Assembly: GCA_949287305.1 (NCBI GenBank)
Contig: CASEFX010000032.1
Span: 1 to 57,315 of the forward strand
Direction: 5' to 3'
Origin: an uncultured Sutterella sp.
GTDB taxonomy: Bacteria; Pseudomonadota; Gammaproteobacteria; Burkholderiales; Burkholderiaceae_F
Length of the DNA: 57,315 nt
In this document: in pieces, positions 40,047 to 48,051 of the stretch
Layout of the letters: each line of letters starts with the position of its first letter
How positions within the stretch are numbered: position 1 is the stretch's first letter
Translations under genes and position numbers: made by a program
The notes under the pieces: generated by a model
Databases searched by the model: none
The model's input: only the letters and a program-made list of their open reading frames with translations
Told to the model about the DNA's origin: nothing

Positions 40047-40982
40047 ATGACAACGAATCTTCATCCCTTGGCCGACCTGATGGCCCGACGCGGCACGGTC
40101 GTGATCGACGGCGCCATGTCGACGGCGCTCGAAGCGCTCGGCGCCGACCTCAACGACCCGCTCTGGACCGCGAAGGTTCTCTTCGAAAAGCCCGAACTCA
40201 TCACGGAAGTGCACCGCCGCTACTACGAAGCGGGCGCCGACGTGGCAATCACGGCCTCCTATCAGGCGACGCCCGCGGGCTTTGCCAAAAAGGGGCTCGA
40301 CGTTGCGCGTTCCCGTGAAATCATCGCCCTCACCGCGAAGCTCGCCCGCGAAGCCCGCGACGAGGCCGCGGTCAAACACCCCGACCGTGCGGCGGACCTG
40401 CTCGTGGCGGGCGCCGTCGGACCCTACGGGGCGTATCTCGCGGACGGAAGCGAATACCGCGGCGACTACCGCTTGACCGACGAAGAATTCTCCGCCTTCC
40501 ACCGCGACCGCATCGAAGCCCTCGCCGAGGGCGGCGTCGATCTCTTCGCCGTCGAAACGCAGCCGAAGCTCTCGGAAGTCCTCGTCGTGCTCGACGAAAT
40601 CGAACGCGTCGGGAAGACCGCCTGGGTGACCTTCTCGATCAAAGACGGCGAACGTCTTGCGGACGGCACGTCGCTCACGCAAGCCGCAAAGAAGGTGGGC
40701 GAGCGCGCCTGCGTGGACGCGGTCGGCATGAACTGCGGTCCGCGCGAAATCGTCTCGCCCGCGCTCGATCGTCTTGCCGAGAGCGGCAAGCCCCTGATCG
40801 TCTACCCCAATTCCGGGGAAACCTACGACCCGACGACGAAGACCTGGCACTCGCCCGTGCACGGCGCAGGCTGGGACACCTTCGTCCCGCTCTGGGAGCG
40901 TAGGGGCGCCCGCTGCATCGGCGGCTGTTGCCGCACTCTCCCCGCCGACATCGCGCAGATCGCGAAGCTCATCCGCGGCTGA
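40047..40982 (+). CDS. mmuM: Homocysteine S-methyltransferase
   Basis: The 311-residue zinc-dependent TIM-barrel enzyme is close to MmuM (YagD): VVIDGAMSTALEALGADLND at about 18-37, ITASYQATPAGF near 73, ETQPKLSEV near 172, and the zinc cysteines in MNCGP (near 231) and IGGCCRT (near 297). It moves a methyl group from S-methylmethionine or S-adenosylmethionine to homocysteine, making methionine. No S-methylmethionine permease (mmuP) gene lies next to it. It stands alone with a bidirectional terminator downstream. Confidence 0.92.
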   Translation: MTTNLHPLADLMARRGTVVIDGAMSTALEALGADLNDPLWTAKVLFEKPELITEVHRRYYEAGADVAITASYQATPAGFAKKGLDVARSREIIALTAKLAREARDEAAVKHPDRAADLLVAGAVGPYGAYLADGSEYRGDYRLTDEEFSAFHRDRIEALAEGGVDLFAVETQPKLSEVLVVLDEIERVGKTAWVTFSIKDGERLADGTSLTQAAKKVGERACVDAVGMNCGPREIVSPALDRLAESGKPLIVYPNSGETYDPTTKTWHSPVHGAGWDTFVPLWERRGARCIGGCCRTLPADIAQIAKLIRG

Positions 40983-41000
40983 TTTCCACGATCGTCCGGC

Positions 41001-41047
41001 AAAAAGAATCCCGGCGCCGAATTTTCGACGTCGGGATTGTCTTCTTC
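41001..41047. terminator. Bidirectional terminator between mmuM and a minus-strand gene
   Basis: AATCCCG (41007-41013) pairs with CGGGATT (41032-41038) with more pairs inside. AAAAA on the left serves the minus strand; GTCTTCTTCTT on the right is a weaker T-run for the plus strand. Confidence 0.78.
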
Positions 41048-41058
41048 TTCCGAGCGGC

Positions 41059-41775
41059 TCAGAGCGCGTTCCAGCGCTCCACCGCGCCGTCTCCGCCCTC
41101 CTCCTCGTCGACCGTGCGGCGCAGATAGTTTTCGCGAAGCGACAAAAGGCGCGTCGTGTCCTCGACCATTTCGCCCAACACCGTCCAGTTCCTCGACTCG
41201 CCCGCCGCGTGCATGCGGGTGAAGTTCATCGAAATCTGTTCGTTTTCCATGGGGGTCGGGTAGCCGAGGTCGCTCACCGCGAATTCGCAGCGGCCCGCAA
41301 GTTCCAACAGCTTGATGCGCAGTTCCTGATGATCGATCGCCTCAGCGATTTCGCGCGCCTCGGCGGCCCAGCTCCGCGGACCTCGGCTTCGTTCGACCAG
41401 CTGCAGGAAGGGCCGCGCGTAGCGGCGGTCGATCCAGGCGTGCATGACGGCGGAGAGCCCCAGAACGACCGAGAGCAGATAGAGCGACACGCCGAAACTC
41501 GGATCGCTCTTCGAACAAAAGACCGTCACGCCCCCCATCGCGACGAAGAAGGCCGCGACGAAGAGAAGCCGCTCGAGCAAGACGCTCGGCTGCGACGAGC
41601 CCGCGTCCGCCGTCATCGGATGAATCACGTTGGCGCACCAGAGACCGAGGAGCGCAAAGCCCAGGGGATGCGCCCAGAAGCCGAAGAATTCGTCGCCGCA
41701 GATCGCGACGCCCGAGAGAAAGACGAGCGCGCCCGCGGCCGAGGCCATAAGCGTGCGAAGCGAAGGAGAAGCCAT
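41059..41775 (-). CDS. Hypothetical inner-membrane protein
   Basis: The 238-residue protein has four predicted helices in the first 115 residues (TLMASAAGALVFLSGVAICG; HPLGFALLGLWCANVI; LLFVAAFFVAMGGVTVF; VSLYLLSVVLGLSAVM), followed by a soluble cytoplasmic domain of about 120 helical residues ending DEEEGGDGAVERWNAL. No family recognised. It is divergent from the flavoprotein reductase at 41943 and converges with mmuM. Confidence 0.78.
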   Translation of the reverse strand: MASPSLRTLMASAAGALVFLSGVAICGDEFFGFWAHPLGFALLGLWCANVIHPMTADAGSSQPSVLLERLLFVAAFFVAMGGVTVFCSKSDPSFGVSLYLLSVVLGLSAVMHAWIDRRYARPFLQLVERSRGPRSWAAEAREIAEAIDHQELRIKLLELAGRCEFAVSDLGYPTPMENEQISMNFTRMHAAGESRNWTVLGEMVEDTTRLLSLRENYLRRTVDEEEGGDGAVERWNAL

Positions 41776-41942
41776 GCGTCGGGAAAAAAATCGTTTTCGA
41801 AAGACTCAAGGATAGCGCACCGCAAGGCGAAAAATCGCGGCGGATACATACCAAGGGAGGTAGCCGCCCGAAATTTTTCGCTGCAGAATGAAAGGCGTTG
41901 CGGCACCGCGGTGCCGCGTCACACACGAAGAGGAAAACCACC

Positions 41943-43742
41943 ATGCAGAAGACCCTTCTCGCCGCGTCCGTCGCGCTCGCCCTGAGCGCCACCGCGTACG
42001 CCGCGCCCACCTTTACGCCCGGCACCTACAAGGCCGAGGCCGCCGGCATTCACGGCCCCGTCGCCGTCGAAGTCACCTTCTCGAAGGACAAGATTGAAAA
42101 GATCGCCGTCGTGAGCCAGAAGGAAACTCCGGGGATCGGCACGCTCGCCGTCGACGCGCTTCCCGAAAAGATGGTCGCCGTGCAGTCGCCCAAGGTCGAC
42201 GCCGTGGCGGGCGCCACGATCACCTCGAACGCCATCCGCACGGCCGTCGAAGCCTGCGTGAAGCAGGCGGGCGTGGATCCCGCGACGCTCGTTCCGCTCG
42301 CCCTCAAGAAGGCCGCCCGTGAAGAAACGCTCACGACCGACGTCGTGATCGTCGGGGGCGGCGGAGCCGGCATGTCGGCGACGATCCGCACGCGCATGAA
42401 CGGTCTCGACGCCGTGCTCGTCGAAAAGATGCCCTTCATCGGCGGCGCCGCCTCGATTTCGGGCGGTCAGGTCGTGGCCCAGGGCTCGAAGCTTCAGAAG
42501 GCCTTCGGCGTCAAGGACGACTCCGTCGAATCGATGATGAAGGACTTCCTTGCGAACGGGAACAATCTCAACGACCGTGAAAAGCTTCGCCTCTACGCCG
42601 AAAACGTGGGCGCCACGATCGACTGGCTCCACGACGACGTGGGCGTCAAGATCGTCCCGAACAACCTTCCCTTCCTCGCCGAATACTCGCACCGCCGCGC
42701 GGTCGAATTCCAGGGCGGTGCCGGCAAGATGGCCGAACACCTCCGTCAGGTGATCGGCTCGAACGGCGCCAAGGTGCTCTACAACACCAAGGTCGAGGAA
42801 CTCCTCGTTGAAAACGGCGCGGTCGTGGGCGTGAAGGCGGTCGACGCGAATTCGGGCGTCACCTACACGATCCGCGCGAAGAAGACCCTCTTGACGACGG
42901 GCGGCTACGGCAACAACAAGTCGATGCTCACGCCCGAAATGCAGAAGGTCCTCTACTACGGTCCGGTCTCCTCCACGGGCGACGGCCTCAAGATGGCGCA
43001 GGGCCTCGGCGCCAAGACCCAGCTTCTTCAGTACGGGAAGCGCTATCCGAACGGCATCGAAGTCGCTCCGGGCAAGGCCAAGTCCACCATCTACGCGAAC
43101 GTCGGCGCCTTTGACCAGGCGGGCATTCTCGTCAACGTCGAAGGCAAGCGCTTCGTGAACGAAAAGGCCTCGAACCGCCACATTCTCGAGCCCATGCTCA
43201 AGAACTCCAACGGTCAGGGCTACGTCTTTATGGACCAGAAGTCCTGGGAAGGCTTCTACAAGCGCGCTCCCGAAACGGGCGTCTCGCACGAAGACATGGA
43301 CAAGTACCTCGCCAACGACGGCAAGAGCGCGCCGCTCTTCGTGAAGGGCGCGACGATCGAGGAAGTCGCCAAGAAGGCCGGCATCAACGCCGAAAACCTC
43401 AAGGCGACGGTCGCGAAGTACAACGGCTTCGTCAAGGCCAAGAAGGACACCGACTTCGGCCGTCCGGTCGAATACATGAAGGCCGAGATTGCGGCCGAAG
43501 GCCCCTACTACATCGTCGAGCAGAAGCCCCGCTTCGCGACGACCATGGGCGGCGTCTGCACGGACGACCACCTCAACATCATCCGCGAGGACGGCAAGGT
43601 CATTCCGAACCTCTACGCCGCGGGTGAACTCGTGGGCGGCGTGATGGGCGACGACTCGCCCGCGGGCGCGAACGTCGGCTGGGCCCTCACCTCGGGCCGC
43701 GTGGCGGCGGACGCCATCGCCGAAGCCCTCGGCAAGAAGTAA
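41943..43742 (+). CDS. Periplasmic FMN/FAD flavoprotein reductase with variant active site
   Basis: The 599-residue protein has a Sec signal (MQKTLLAASVALALSATAYA), then an FMN-binding domain (about 24-105) with DAVAGATIT, whose Thr92 would hold covalent FMN put on by ApbE. Then comes a fumarate-reductase-type FAD domain (VVIVGGGGAGMSA near 143). Unlike classical enzymes it lacks the catalytic set: the HHTMGG pair reads ATTMGG, GGNRLGG reads DDSPAG, and the VRG arginine is missing. It therefore probably reduces another unsaturated acid; relatives in gut bacteria reduce urocanate and aryl acrylates. A good GAGGA lies before the ATG. No heme domain, so electrons must come from elsewhere. Confidence 0.92.
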   Translation: MQKTLLAASVALALSATAYAAPTFTPGTYKAEAAGIHGPVAVEVTFSKDKIEKIAVVSQKETPGIGTLAVDALPEKMVAVQSPKVDAVAGATITSNAIRTAVEACVKQAGVDPATLVPLALKKAAREETLTTDVVIVGGGGAGMSATIRTRMNGLDAVLVEKMPFIGGAASISGGQVVAQGSKLQKAFGVKDDSVESMMKDFLANGNNLNDREKLRLYAENVGATIDWLHDDVGVKIVPNNLPFLAEYSHRRAVEFQGGAGKMAEHLRQVIGSNGAKVLYNTKVEELLVENGAVVGVKAVDANSGVTYTIRAKKTLLTTGGYGNNKSMLTPEMQKVLYYGPVSSTGDGLKMAQGLGAKTQLLQYGKRYPNGIEVAPGKAKSTIYANVGAFDQAGILVNVEGKRFVNEKASNRHILEPMLKNSNGQGYVFMDQKSWEGFYKRAPETGVSHEDMDKYLANDGKSAPLFVKGATIEEVAKKAGINAENLKATVAKYNGFVKAKKDTDFGRPVEYMKAEIAAEGPYYIVEQKPRFATTMGGVCTDDHLNIIREDGKVIPNLYAAGELVGGVMGDDSPAGANVGWALTSGRVAADAIAEALGKK

Positions 43743-43764
43743 TCCTTCTCCCTTGTTCTCCCAC

Positions 43765-43803
43765 AAAGGGGACGTCGTTCAACGGGACGGCGTCCCCTTT
43801 TTC
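43765..43803 (+). terminator. Terminator of the FMN/FAD reductase gene
   Basis: AAAGGGGACG pairs with CGTCCCCTTT (end 43800), followed by more T residues. The A-run on the left may also serve the minus-strand antitoxin gene. Confidence 0.88.
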
Positions 43804-43817
43804 GATTTCAGGTGCAC

Positions 43818-44051
43818 TCAGACCTTCTCTGCGGCCTCACACCCCCTTCTCTTTTCGACTTGCTCGCGGAGCTTCGGATAGGTGTCCAGATCCTCCAGAG
43901 AGGGTTCGAACGGAAATCCTCCATGCCTCACGAATTCTTCGACTAAACGACGCAAGGCTTCTTCCGGCGTCACGCGGTTTGCTTCACACAGCTTGCAGAA
44001 GGCTTCCCAAAGCTCGGTGTCGACCTCGAATTCGAGCGTCGTCATGCTCAT
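43818..44051 (-). CDS. Orphan RelB/DinJ-like antitoxin
   Basis: The 77-residue protein starts MSMTTLEFEVDTELWEAFCK. A short strand and two helices (residues 3-45, with RVTPEEALRRLVEEFVRHGG) give the ribbon-helix-helix layout of RelB/DinJ antitoxins. The tail FEPSLEDLDTYPKLREQVEK would normally wrap a toxin. An AAGGAG precedes ATG 44051; the longer frame to 44195 has no ribosome site. No toxin gene is found on either side: the stretch downstream to 43743 is only a terminator. An orphan or a decayed pair is likely. Confidence 0.7.
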   Translation of the reverse strand: MSMTTLEFEVDTELWEAFCKLCEANRVTPEEALRRLVEEFVRHGGFPFEPSLEDLDTYPKLREQVEKRRGCEAAEKV

Positions 44052-44206
44052 GATCGTTTCTCCTTTTTCTCTGCGGGACACCGGAAGTATGACCGACACA
44101 CTCACACCTTCGCAAAGAATCTCTTCCAAACGACACACAATGTCGCAAGAGTCGAATCGGATCCCTCTCTCCCATCCTGATACGTTTGCGAACAAAATCC
44201 TTCTCT

Positions 44207-44241
44207 ATATTGGTATTGCGGTACCGATATGCGTATATAAT
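44207..44241 (+). promoter_or_regulatory. Palindromic operator and promoter of the Rrf2-hcp operon
   Basis: ATATTGGTA (44207-44215) and TACCGATAT (44222-44230) form an inverted repeat with a 6-base spacer, followed by a perfect TATAAT (44236-44241). The ATA..TAT ends and 24-base size are like IscR/NsrR-type sites. It overlaps the -35 to -10 spacer, so binding should repress. Autoregulation by the Rrf2 protein is inferred. Confidence 0.65.
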
Positions 44242-44276
44242 GCCCTCACTACGAATTTTTTCTCGAGCCAGACCCC

Positions 44277-44666
44277 ATGATTGAACTTTCCGAAGCCGCG
44301 GCGATCGCCATCCACGCGACCGTCTTTCTCTCGCGAAACGCACAGGAGCCGCAGTCCCTGAAGACGATCGCGGCTTCGTCCGACGTTTCGGAAAACCACC
44401 TCTCGAAGGTGCTGCAGAAGCTCGCGAAGGCCGGAATCGTCGCGTCCGTCAAGGGGCCCAAGGGCGGCTACTACCTCACGGACGCCGCGCGGACTGCCAC
44501 CCTCATGACGGTCTACGAGGCGATCGACGGCCCCTGGAAGCCGCGTCACTGTCTCTTCAACGGCCCCCGCAAGGCGCCCTGCTGCTGCGCCATGCGGCCG
44601 ATGCTCGAGCAAATCAATCGAACCTTTTATGAATATATGACGGGCCACACGATCGACAAGCTCTGA
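44277..44666 (+). CDS. Rrf2-family Fe-S transcriptional regulator
   Basis: The 129-residue protein has the Rrf2 winged helix (SLKTIAASSDVSENHLSKVL, then VKGPKGGYYL, residues 27-66). Its cysteine set at 92, 102, 103 and 104 (RHCLFNGPRKAPCCCAM) differs from the C-x5-C-x5-C of IscR/NsrR but can still hold a 2Fe-2S or 4Fe-4S cluster. It lies directly upstream of hcp with a 73-base gap. NsrR controls hcp in enterics, so this protein is probably a nitric-oxide or redox sensor for the adjacent gene. A palindromic box lies in its promoter. Confidence 0.9.
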   Translation: MIELSEAAAIAIHATVFLSRNAQEPQSLKTIAASSDVSENHLSKVLQKLAKAGIVASVKGPKGGYYLTDAARTATLMTVYEAIDGPWKPRHCLFNGPRKAPCCCAMRPMLEQINRTFYEYMTGHTIDKL

Positions 44667-44739
44667 TCCCGTCACCGAATCATCCCCGCCGAACGCGCCT
44701 CGTAGGCGTTCGGTACAACACTGAGAGGAGACCCTCCCC

Positions 44740-46284
44740 ATGCTCATGCATTGCAACCAGTGCGAACAGACGACCAAGGGCGTCTGCTGCGTTAAGATCG
44801 GCACCTGCGGCAAGGACCCCAAGCTTGCCCTCGCCCAGGACGAACTCGTCGCCGCCCTCATCGCCGCCGCGCCCGTTGTGGAAGCCAACGCCCAGAACGC
44901 CGCCCTCTTTGAAAAGGCGCTCTTTGCGACGCTCACGAACGTCAACTTCGACTGCGACCAGATCGACGCGCTCACGGCCGAAGTGAAGGCCTTGGCTCCC
45001 GACGCCCGTCCCTACGACATGGTGACCCTCTGGGGCGAACAGGAAGACGTGAAGAGCCTTCATTCGCTCCTTCTCTTCGGTCTCAAGGGGATCTCCGCCT
45101 ACGCCTACCACGCCCGCATTCTCGGGTATTCGTCCCCTGAAATCGACGCCTTCTACTTCAAGGCGCTCGATGCGGTTCGCACCGTCTCGGAAGTCGATGC
45201 GCTCCTCGGCCTTCTCATGGAAGCGGGCCGCATCAACCTCGAAACGATGGCGCTTCTCGACAAGGCCAACACCGAAACCTACGGCGACCCCGAACCCGCG
45301 AGCGTCACGCTCACGGTCGAACCCGGCCCCTTCATCGTCGTGACGGGTCACGACCTCCATGACCTTGCGCTCCTTCTTGAAGCGACCCAGGACAAGGGCA
45401 TCAACATCTACACGCACGGCGAAATGCTCCCCTGCCACGCCTATCCGGCCCTTCGCAAGTACCCGCACCTGAAGGGTCACTTCGGCACGGCCTGGCAGAA
45501 CCAGCAGAAGGAATTGAAGAACCTTCCCGCGCCGATCCTTTTTACGACGAACTGCATCATGCCCCCGAAGGACTCCTACGCCGACCGCGTCTTCACGACG
45601 TCCGTCGTCGAATATCCCGGCATGACGCACATCGGCACGGACGCCGACGGCAAGAAGGACTTCACGCCCCTCATTGAAAAGGCCCTCGAACTCGGCGGCT
45701 TCCAGGAAGCGCAGCACTTCAAGGGCGCGAACGGCGGCGACAAGATGTTGACGGGCTTCGGTCACAAGACGGTTCTCTCGGTCGCCGACAAGGTGGTCGA
45801 CGCCGTGAAGTCGGGCGCCCTTCGCCACATCTTCCTTGTGGGCGGCTGCGACGGCGCCAAGTCGGGCCGCAGCTACTACGCCGACTTCGTGAAGGCCACG
45901 CCGAAGGACACACTCGTTTTGACGCTCGCCTGCGGCAAGTTCCGCTTCAACGACCTCGACATCGGCGACATCGGCGGCATTCCGCGCCTCCTCGACATGG
46001 GCCAGTGCAACGACGCCTACTCGGCGATCAAGGTTGCCTCCGCCCTCGCGGAAGTCTTTAAGTGCTCGGTGAACGACCTTCCGCTCTCGCTCATCCTCTC
46101 GTGGTACGAACAGAAGGCCGTGGCGATTCTCTTGACGCTCCTCTACCTCGGCATCCAGGACATCCGCATCGGGCCGAGCCTCCCCGCGTTCGTGTCGCCC
46201 GCCGTCCTCAACGTCCTCGTTGAGAAGTTCGGCGTGAAGCCCATCACGACGCCCGAAGAAGACCTCAAGGCCATCCTCGGCTAA
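44740..46284 (+). CDS. hcp: Hybrid-cluster protein (hydroxylamine reductase / NO detoxification)
   Basis: The 514-residue protein starts MLMHCNQCEQTTKGVCCVKI and holds the N-terminal Fe-S cysteines C-x2-C-x8-C-x5-C. Later ligands of the hybrid Fe-S-O cluster are seen in GHDLHDLALLLEAT, CHAYPAL, TNCIMPP, LVGGCDGA and LACGKFRF. Hcp reduces nitric oxide and hydroxylamine and protects anaerobes from nitrosative stress. Start at ATG 44740 after GAGGAGACCC; this ribosome site pairs with the linker of the small RNA at 29473-29606. No hcr reductase gene follows. The Rrf2 regulator just upstream makes a sensor-plus-effector operon. Confidence 0.95.
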   Translation: MLMHCNQCEQTTKGVCCVKIGTCGKDPKLALAQDELVAALIAAAPVVEANAQNAALFEKALFATLTNVNFDCDQIDALTAEVKALAPDARPYDMVTLWGEQEDVKSLHSLLLFGLKGISAYAYHARILGYSSPEIDAFYFKALDAVRTVSEVDALLGLLMEAGRINLETMALLDKANTETYGDPEPASVTLTVEPGPFIVVTGHDLHDLALLLEATQDKGINIYTHGEMLPCHAYPALRKYPHLKGHFGTAWQNQQKELKNLPAPILFTTNCIMPPKDSYADRVFTTSVVEYPGMTHIGTDADGKKDFTPLIEKALELGGFQEAQHFKGANGGDKMLTGFGHKTVLSVADKVVDAVKSGALRHIFLVGGCDGAKSGRSYYADFVKATPKDTLVLTLACGKFRFNDLDIGDIGGIPRLLDMGQCNDAYSAIKVASALAEVFKCSVNDLPLSLILSWYEQKAVAILLTLLYLGIQDIRIGPSLPAFVSPAVLNVLVEKFGVKPITTPEEDLKAILG

Positions 46285-46332
46285 CCGAGTTCAAACGAGA
46301 GCCCGATCCCATAGGCTCTCTGAACGGCACCG

Positions 46333-46359
46333 CTTCGCCCCGCCCCGTGCGGGGCGAAG
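46333..46359 (+). terminator. Hairpin after hcp
   Basis: CTTCGCCCCGC (46333-46343) pairs perfectly with GCGGGGCGAAG (46349-46359) across CCCGT. There is no T-run, so this may be a terminator only with help. Confidence 0.5.
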
Positions 46360-46523
46360 TCGTTTCCGGTCCACGAAAAACGTCCGGCCCGCAAAAAAAC
46401 GCGGAACCGAGCGTTCGAGTGTTTGTGGTAATGATCCCTAAGGATCGCCACTGCATCGTGTTGTGGTCAGAAGCTTTTAGAAGCTGTAGCGCTGGCCCAC
46501 AGGATCAAACCTGACGCCCATAG

Positions 46524-46558
46524 AAAACGGCCCTCCGACGTCATGCCGGAAGGCCGTT
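46524..46558 (-). terminator. Terminator of the molybdoenzyme operon
   Basis: AACGGCC and GGCCGTT (46526-46558) with an inner TCCG/CGGA pair. On the minus strand the stem runs into TTTTC. About 30 bases past the nrfD-type stop. Confidence 0.82.
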
Positions 46559-46588
46559 GTTTGATCACAGATTTCTAGGAGCGAACTC

Positions 46589-47461
46589 TTAGAAGATCAC
46601 CGGATCGAAGGCGCCCGCGAAGAGCACCGAAGCGCGCAGAGCGAGAGCGCCGAGGATGGCGCAGAGGCCCGCGATCGCGCCCATCTGCTTCGAGCCGTGG
46701 GCGAACCACGACACGAGGATCGGAACGATGATGCCGATGCCGACCGCACCGCTCCAGAAGAGCGCGGCGTTGTCGCCCGAAACGAGGGACGAAGCGCCGG
46801 CCACCGCGGCGGGCGTGCCCGAGAAGGCGACGGACACGAAGGCGAAGAGCACGAAGGCTTCACCCCAGTGCGCCAGATGGGCGACGTGACCGAGCCAGGT
46901 GATGTTCTTGGTGTCGGACTTGGGGCAGAGGCGTTCGACTTCCATCAGACCCACGGCGCTCGAGAGGCCCGAGAAGACCCAGAGAACCGGGAGGACGGCG
47001 GTCGTCCAAAGCGGCACGCCTACGGCCTGCGTGAGAAGGAAGCCCGAGTACGCGGTCGAGGCGAAGCCGAGGACGGCGTCGATGAAGAGCATGCCCTTCG
47101 AATCCGCGACGCGGCTGCCCTTCCACCAGAGCCAGGCCTGCAGAACCGTCACGACGCAGGTGACAGCGAGAATGCAGATGCCGATGAACATCCAGCTGCC
47201 GAAGTTGAACTTCCACTCGAGAAGCGCGTTGATCGCGGCGAACGGGAGGTTCAGGAGGCGCGCCAGGTGGGAGACCACGAGGAGCGTGCCCACCACGATC
47301 GCGGCGGTCGCGGCGAAGAAGAGATGACGGCTCTTCGCAAAGGCGTTGAGAACGAGCGTCATGCCGCCCAGACCCACGAACCAGAGGAAGAAGGCGATCG
47401 TCCAGCCCCAGTGGGCGGTCGCGACCTGACGGGTCAGTTCGATGTTTTCGTAGATCATCAT
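46589..47461 (-). CDS. NrfD/PsrC-like quinol-oxidising membrane subunit
   Basis: The 290-residue protein has about eight membrane helices of the NrfD family: HWGWTIAFFLWFVGLGGMTL at about 17-36, then LGFASTAYSGFLLTQAVGVP, LWTTAVLPVLWVFSGLSSAV and others. It takes electrons from menaquinol and passes them to the FeS subunit. Its ATG overlaps the stop of the FeS gene by 4 bases. It is the third subunit of a periplasmic respiratory reductase (A-B-C order in transcription). Confidence 0.92.
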   Translation of the reverse strand: MMIYENIELTRQVATAHWGWTIAFFLWFVGLGGMTLVLNAFAKSRHLFFAATAAIVVGTLLVVSHLARLLNLPFAAINALLEWKFNFGSWMFIGICILAVTCVVTVLQAWLWWKGSRVADSKGMLFIDAVLGFASTAYSGFLLTQAVGVPLWTTAVLPVLWVFSGLSSAVGLMEVERLCPKSDTKNITWLGHVAHLAHWGEAFVLFAFVSVAFSGTPAAVAGASSLVSGDNAALFWSGAVGIGIIVPILVSWFAHGSKQMGAIAGLCAILGALALRASVLFAGAFDPVIF

Positions 47462-48042
47462 TTCTGTACCACCACGAAGAAGTTGGGTTTCGTTCCCTTA
47501 TGGGGAAGGAGGGTTTCGGTCTTGGACGTGCGAAGACGCTCGGAAATGGCCGACTTCGGATCCTTGATGTCGCCGAACATGCGGGCCTGCACCGGGCAGG
47601 CCGAGACGCACGCTGGATCGCGGCCTTCGGCGATGAGCTTTTCGCAGCCGTCGCCCATGCACTTCATCGGGAGACCCGAATCCGGGTGCGACCAGCGAAC
47701 GTCGTAGGGGCAGGACGCGATGCAGTAGTTGCAGCCGACGCAACGGCTCGCGTCGGTCTTCACCTGACCCGTTTCGGGGTCGCGGTAGTTCGCGCCGAAG
47801 GGGCAGGTGTCGATGCAGGGGGCGTTCTCGCACTGCTGGCACTGCACGAGGATCTGCACGGGGCGCTTCGCGCGCTCGAGCGTCACCTTGCGGATGTTGG
47901 CGGCAAGCCAATTCCAGCCTTCGTTTGCACGCTCGACCATTTCCGGATAGTTCGTCTGCGCACAGGCGACGATGCAGGCCGAGCAACCGATGCACTGCGT
48001 CGCGTCAAAGAGGTGCGCAAGCTGTTTTTTCGATTGAGACAT
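47458..48042 (-). CDS. Four-cluster 4Fe-4S electron-transfer subunit
   Basis: The 194-residue protein contains the four ferredoxin-type clusters of the PsrB/DmsB/TtrB family: CIGCSACIVAC (17-27), CQQCENAPCIDTC (about 68-80), CVGCNYCIASCP (about 101-112) and CMGDGCEKL..CVSACP. No signal peptide, so it rides with the Tat-exported catalytic subunit. It is 9 bases downstream of the molybdopterin gene and overlaps the NrfD gene. Confidence 0.95.
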   Translation of the reverse strand: MSQSKKQLAHLFDATQCIGCSACIVACAQTNYPEMVERANEGWNWLAANIRKVTLERAKRPVQILVQCQQCENAPCIDTCPFGANYRDPETGQVKTDASRCVGCNYCIASCPYDVRWSHPDSGLPMKCMGDGCEKLIAEGRDPACVSACPVQARMFGDIKDPKSAISERLRTSKTETLLPHKGTKPNFFVVVQK

Positions 48043-48051
48043 GTTCTTTCC

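Noticed and set aside
46430..46500. Two small hairpins (GATCC-CTAA-GGATC and AGCTT-TTAG-AAGCT) after hcp
   Set aside because: Short stems without promoter, T-run or conserved motif. Could be chance.
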